In this document: in pieces, positions 5,751 to 8,665 of the stretch | Layout of the letters: each line of letters starts with the position of its first letter | Numbering within the stretch: the stretch's first letter is position 1 | Origin: Candidatus Peregrinibacteria bacterium | Lineage (GTDB): Bacteria > Patescibacteriota > Gracilibacteria > UBA1369 > PNNO01 | Direction of reading: 5' to 3' | Assembly: GCA_030595015.1 (NCBI GenBank) | Contig: JAUVDZ010000044.1 | Span: 1 to 8,665 of the forward strand | Length of the DNA: 8,665 bases | Translations under genes and position numbers: made by a program | The notes under the pieces: model-generated | Seen by the model: the letters and a program-made list of their open reading frames with translations, nothing else | What the model was told of the DNA's origin: nothing | Databases searched by the model: none

Positions 5751-6995
5751 TTATTTTTTCCCTTTTTTCTCCACACTTACTCTCATAATTTTATTATCAT
5801 GCATTTTTAGAACTTTAACTTTTGCATGAGGGAACTTTATAACTTCTCCTGTTTTAGGAAATCTAGCCAATTTGTCCAGGATAAGTGCTGAAATAGCTTC
5901 TTTTTCATTACCTTTTATATTGATTCCAAGATAATCATTAATATCTTCTAGTTTTGTCACTCCATGAGCTTCTATTTCATAGTCAGAAACCTTTGAAATA
6001 GGCATTTCTTCAATATCAGATTCATCAATAATTTCACCAACGATTTCTTCTAAAAGGTCTTCAAGAGTAACAAGGCCGGCAGTTCCACCATATTCATCTA
6101 ATACAATCGCCAGATGAGTGCGGGCTTTTTGGAATTCTTTAAATAAAACATCAATTTTCTTACTAAATGGTACAACCAAGTGCTGTTTAAGTTCACAATT
6201 TTCAAGTTTTTTATTGTCATGAAATTTTTCTGAAAGCATCAAAACATCTTTGATTGTCACGATTCCAATAACATTATCAATAGAATCTTTATATATTGGG
6301 ATTCTTGAATGTGATTTTTTAATAACGAAATCAATGGCTTCCTGCAGCGTAGATTCAATTGGCAGAGCCTCAATTGAAACGCGTGGAGTCATAACTTCTT
6401 CAACTGCAATATCATTAAATTGAAGGATATTCTTTAGAAGCTCTTTTTCACGTTTTTCAATGCTGCCTTTTTCAGCTCCAAGTTCAATTAAAGCCTTAAT
6501 TTCTTCTTCACTAACTTCTTCATCGTTATATTCGCTTCCCATAGCATTAATTAGAGCTTTTACAAGCTTGTCCATTACCCAAATAATCGGACTTAAAATA
6601 AACTGCAAAAAATACAAAGGTTTGGCTACAAATAACGAAATAGCCACAGAATACTTAGTTGCAAATGATTTTGGTGTGATTTCTCCAAAAATAAGAATCA
6701 AAAGTGTCATAACCCCGGTTGCGATTCCAAGTCCGGAAGATCCAAAAATTTCAGTAAAAACTACTGTTGCAAGCACAGAAGCTCCAATATTTACTAAATT
6801 GTTCCCAATTAATATGGTAATTAACAGTTTGTGTGGATTCTTTTTTAAGAGATTTAATGTGCCTGATCCACGTTTTTTTTCTTTAACCAAACTTCTAACT
6901 TTGGCTTCAGAAACAGAAATAATCGCAGTTTCACTACCCGAGAAGAATCCAGAAAGGAATATAAGTACTATGAGAGATATAATTTGTGCCGTCAT
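5751..6995 (-). CDS. CNNM/CBS-pair membrane protein (HlyC/CorC family)
   Basis: A 414-residue integral membrane protein with the full family architecture. The CNNM (DUF21) transmembrane domain covers about 1-150, with FFSGSETA (17-24), GNNLVNIG (64-71) and FGEITPKS (103-110). A CBS pair covers about 195-320, with VMTPR (201-205), SHSRIPIYKDSIDNVIGIV (228-246) and LDEYGGTAGLVTLEDLLEEI (299-318). The C-terminal CorC/HlyC domain covers about 335-410. Characterised CNNM/CorC relatives are magnesium (or cobalt) transporters whose CBS pair binds nucleotide and regulates the pore. The conserved small, polar and acidic residues of the membrane motifs are all kept, so transport is plausible. The name haemolysin used in databases is historical and should not be read as toxicity. 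The start is the first ATG ahead of the first membrane helix. No Shine-Dalgarno. The gene is divergent from the ArgRS fusion. Confidence 0.93.
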   Translation of the reverse strand: MTAQIISLIVLIFLSGFFSGSETAIISVSEAKVRSLVKEKKRGSGTLNLLKKNPHKLLITILIGNNLVNIGASVLATVVFTEIFGSSGLGIATGVMTLLILIFGEITPKSFATKYSVAISLFVAKPLYFLQFILSPIIWVMDKLVKALINAMGSEYNDEEVSEEEIKALIELGAEKGSIEKREKELLKNILQFNDIAVEEVMTPRVSIEALPIESTLQEAIDFVIKKSHSRIPIYKDSIDNVIGIVTIKDVLMLSEKFHDNKKLENCELKQHLVVPFSKKIDVLFKEFQKARTHLAIVLDEYGGTAGLVTLEDLLEEIVGEIIDESDIEEMPISKVSDYEIEAHGVTKLEDINDYLGINIKGNEKEAISALILDKLARFPKTGEVIKFPHAKVKVLKMHDNKIMRVSVEKKGKK

Positions 6996-7068
6996 GTTGC
7001 GGTTTTTTGATTAAGGATGAGTTCGCCGCTAGATACTCACTAACATTCGTATCTTTTAGTCTTTTATT

Positions 7069-7096
7069 ATTGTACTTTCTTTGCTATCTTTTGCAA
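7069..7096 (-). promoter_or_regulatory. Promoter candidate of the CNNM/CBS gene
   Basis: On the minus strand TTGCAA (7096-7091, 4/6) and TACAAT (7074-7069, 5/6) are 16 bases apart. The start point would be near 7062, giving a leader of about 67 bases. It overlaps back-to-back with the rightward extended -10 element, so the two genes may compete for polymerase. Confidence 0.4.
7082..7090 (+). promoter_or_regulatory. Extended -10 promoter of the B3/4-ArgRS gene
   Basis: TG at 7082-7083, one base, then TATCTT (4/6) at 7085-7090 forms an extended -10 box that needs little -35 help; no convincing -35 is present. The ATG at 7099 lies nine bases beyond the end of the box, almost the same geometry as at murA, again implying a leaderless or nearly leaderless mRNA. 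Confidence 0.4.
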
Positions 7097-7098
7097 GG

Positions 7099-8665
7099 AT
7101 GCATTTTAAACGTGTCAGTATGAAATTATCAATAGATTCTCAAATTTTAGATAATTATAGCGGACTTAAATTTGGAATTGTTATTGCAAAAACTGTTAAT
7201 AACGAACGAAAGACATTTGCATTAAGCCAAATTTTTAACGGCCTTAGTGCTCAGACAAAATCTAAACTTAAAAAGTCCGAGCTTGATTCAATGCCAAAAA
7301 TATCAAATTGGCATAATGTTTATAATGACATAAGCGGAAAAACCTTTAAAACTTCACTTGAAAAACTATTAAGAGAAGTTTTAGCAAGTCGCGAAGTGCC
7401 TTTTAATGATAATCTCGGTCAAATCCGCGATTATTGTATGCTTAAATGGAAATTTCCTATTACTTGTTTTAGTTTAAATGATATTTATGGTGATATCGAA
7501 CTCGCAAATATTGGAAAAGATATTGTTTATAAGGATAAAGGAGGAGTTTTAACAAAAAAATGGAACAGTGAACAAGTTGAACGTGGGTCATTAACAAGAC
7601 AAACAACAAGTGTTGTTTATATAATTGAAGATTTAGGAATTTTGGAGGAAGAGGAATTAAAAGAAATGACTGATGAACTTGCAAATATGCTTAAAAAATA
7701 TTGTTTTGGTGCTGAAATTGAAACAGCAATTCTTAATTCTGAAGCTCTTGATTTTGATTTGGGAGTTGAAGGACAGACTGCAGCGCCAACTGAGGTCGCT
7801 GAAGAGAACGAAACAGAAGCAGAAGCAGAAGAATCTGAAAAAGTTATCCCTGAAGTTGAAGAAAAAATCCCGGAAGTTGAGGAAATTAAAGTCCAGATCG
7901 AGTCTACCCTTCAGACTCCTTCGCCAATTGTCGAACATACTGAAGAGGAAGACGACTCAATCGTTGATGCAACTTCACTTAAATCAAAAATACAGATTAT
8001 GCTTGAAGAAGCAGTTAAAAATACTTTCCCTGAAGCTGCAGATATTGAGTTTAAAGTTGAGTACCCACGTGATGATACGCATGGCGATTATGCGTGTAGT
8101 GTTGCAATGAAATTGGCTAAACAACTTGGACAAAATCCTTTAGAAATTGCTGCAAAAATTAAATCAAATATTCAGCCTTTACAATTTATAGATTCAGTTG
8201 AGGTTGCTCAGCCGGGATTTATAAATATCAAAATTGCTTCTGATTATTTGGCTCAGGAAGTTAATAAAATCAATGAGAATAAGCCACTTTTCGACTCTTC
8301 AATTGGACATGACATGAGCGTTGTAATTGACTACTCATCTCCAAATATTGCAAAACCTTTGGGGGTTCACCACCTTCTTTCAACTGTAATTGGACAGGCG
8401 ATCTACAATATTTATAAGGCCCTTGGATTTAATACGGTTGGTGTGAATCATTTAGGTGACTGGGGAACTCAGTTTGGAAAACTTACTTATGCATTTAAAA
8501 CATGGGGCAATAGGAGGACAATTGAAAAAGATCCCATCCCTGAATTATTAAAATTATATGTTAAATTTCATGATGAAGCTGAACAGGATGAAACCATTGA
8601 AGATAAAGGTCGTGAGGAATTTAGAAAATTAGAGGAAGGCGATGAAGAAAATTATAAGTTATGGG
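7099..8665 (+). CDS. argS: B3/4-domain-arginyl-tRNA synthetase fusion (3' truncated by window)
   Basis: One open frame of 522 visible codons runs off the right edge. Residues about 8-204 match the B3/4 domain, the editing domain of the PheRS beta chain that also occurs as free-standing proteins: IDSQILDNYSGLKFGIVIAK near the start, then IVYKDKGGVLTKKWNSEQVE and a C-terminal helix ending KKYCFG. Residues about 205-294 are an acidic linker with two copies of IPEVEE. From about 295 the arginyl-tRNA synthetase begins: the N-terminal additional domain (HGDYACS at 328-334), then the class I catalytic domain, which charges tRNA-Arg with arginine, with IDYSSPNIAKP (410-420) and NHLGDWGTQFG (450-460). 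The HIGH signature reads GVHH (422-425). The KMSKS-like loop and anticodon-binding domain lie beyond the window. Start: the ATG at 7099 suits the extended -10 box; an ATG at 7120 (MKLSID) matches where free-standing B3/4 proteins begin and cannot be excluded. Both domain calls are confident; an editing role for the fusion is inference. Confidence 0.93.
   Translation, partial: MHFKRVSMKLSIDSQILDNYSGLKFGIVIAKTVNNERKTFALSQIFNGLSAQTKSKLKKSELDSMPKISNWHNVYNDISGKTFKTSLEKLLREVLASREVPFNDNLGQIRDYCMLKWKFPITCFSLNDIYGDIELANIGKDIVYKDKGGVLTKKWNSEQVERGSLTRQTTSVVYIIEDLGILEEEELKEMTDELANMLKKYCFGAEIETAILNSEALDFDLGVEGQTAAPTEVAEENETEAEAEESEKVIPEVEEKIPEVEEIKVQIESTLQTPSPIVEHTEEEDDSIVDATSLKSKIQIMLEEAVKNTFPEAADIEFKVEYPRDDTHGDYACSVAMKLAKQLGQNPLEIAAKIKSNIQPLQFIDSVEVAQPGFINIKIASDYLAQEVNKINENKPLFDSSIGHDMSVVIDYSSPNIAKPLGVHHLLSTVIGQAIYNIYKALGFNTVGVNHLGDWGTQFGKLTYAFKTWGNRRTIEKDPIPELLKLYVKFHDEAEQDETIEDKGREEFRKLEEGDEENYKLW

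Noticed and set aside
6460..7014. 184-codon open frame on the + strand
   Set aside because: It is wholly antisense to the well-supported CNNM/CBS gene except for its last bases, has no family signature, and mirrors the codon bias of the real gene.
7673..8110. 145-codon + strand open frame, very rich in Lys, Leu and Arg, and a 93-codon minus-strand frame rich in Phe
   Set aside because: Both are out-of-frame or antisense readings of the Glu-rich linker of the B3/4-ArgRS gene; their odd composition is explained by GAA-rich codons.

Overview
This window is an AT-rich bacterial chromosome segment (GC in the mid-to-upper 30s % by eye) carrying seven protein genes and no RNA genes, CRISPR arrays or transposons that I can see. 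Two genes are core housekeeping (murA; an arginyl-tRNA synthetase carrying an extra N-terminal domain). Two encode large secreted surface proteins with Gram-positive-style anchoring signals (an SLH triplet; a C-terminal LPETG tail). One is a membrane-anchored ComEC-type metallo-beta-lactamase-fold hydrolase, one a CNNM/CBS (HlyC/CorC) membrane protein, and one an orphan helical protein. Peptidoglycan synthesis plus SLH and LPXTG signals, a small compact gene set and almost no Shine-Dalgarno sites suggest a monoderm-like lineage such as the Patescibacteria/CPR (for example a Peregrinibacteria-like genome). That placement is inference; nothing here is a taxonomic marker. The standard code fits: no in-frame TGA occurs inside conserved domains, and five of the six visible stops are TAA.

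Layout. 1-87: a short upstream region with a good sigma-70-type promoter placed so close to murA that the mRNA should be nearly leaderless. 88-1341 (+): murA. 1358-2512 (-): SLH surface protein, convergent with murA across 16 bp. 2552-3367 (-): ComEC-type hydrolase, 39 bp upstream of the SLH gene and probably co-transcribed with it. 3368-3476: divergent control region with a strong promoter facing right and a perfect 10-bp-arm palindrome lying between its -35 and -10 boxes. 3477-3962 (+): orphan 161-residue protein. 3946-4007: bidirectional terminator plus an extra hairpin between convergent genes. 4009-5613 (-): LPETG protein with two fibronectin type III and two Big_5-like domains. 5614-5750: promoter/operator/terminator region. 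5751-6995 (-): CNNM/CBS protein. 6996-7098: divergent promoters. 7099-8665 (+): B3/4-ArgRS fusion, running off the right edge.

How the parts fit. murA starts peptidoglycan precursor synthesis. The SLH and LPETG proteins are cell-envelope decorations attached to the wall that murA helps build. The hydrolase is predicted to act outside the cytoplasmic membrane, or at its outer face, on nucleic acid or a similar phosphodiester. The most unusual object is the right-hand gene: a PheRS-beta-type B3/4 (tRNA editing) domain joined by an acidic linker to an ArgRS whose HIGH signature reads GVHH. The second most unusual is the palindrome-controlled strong promoter in front of a protein of unknown family.
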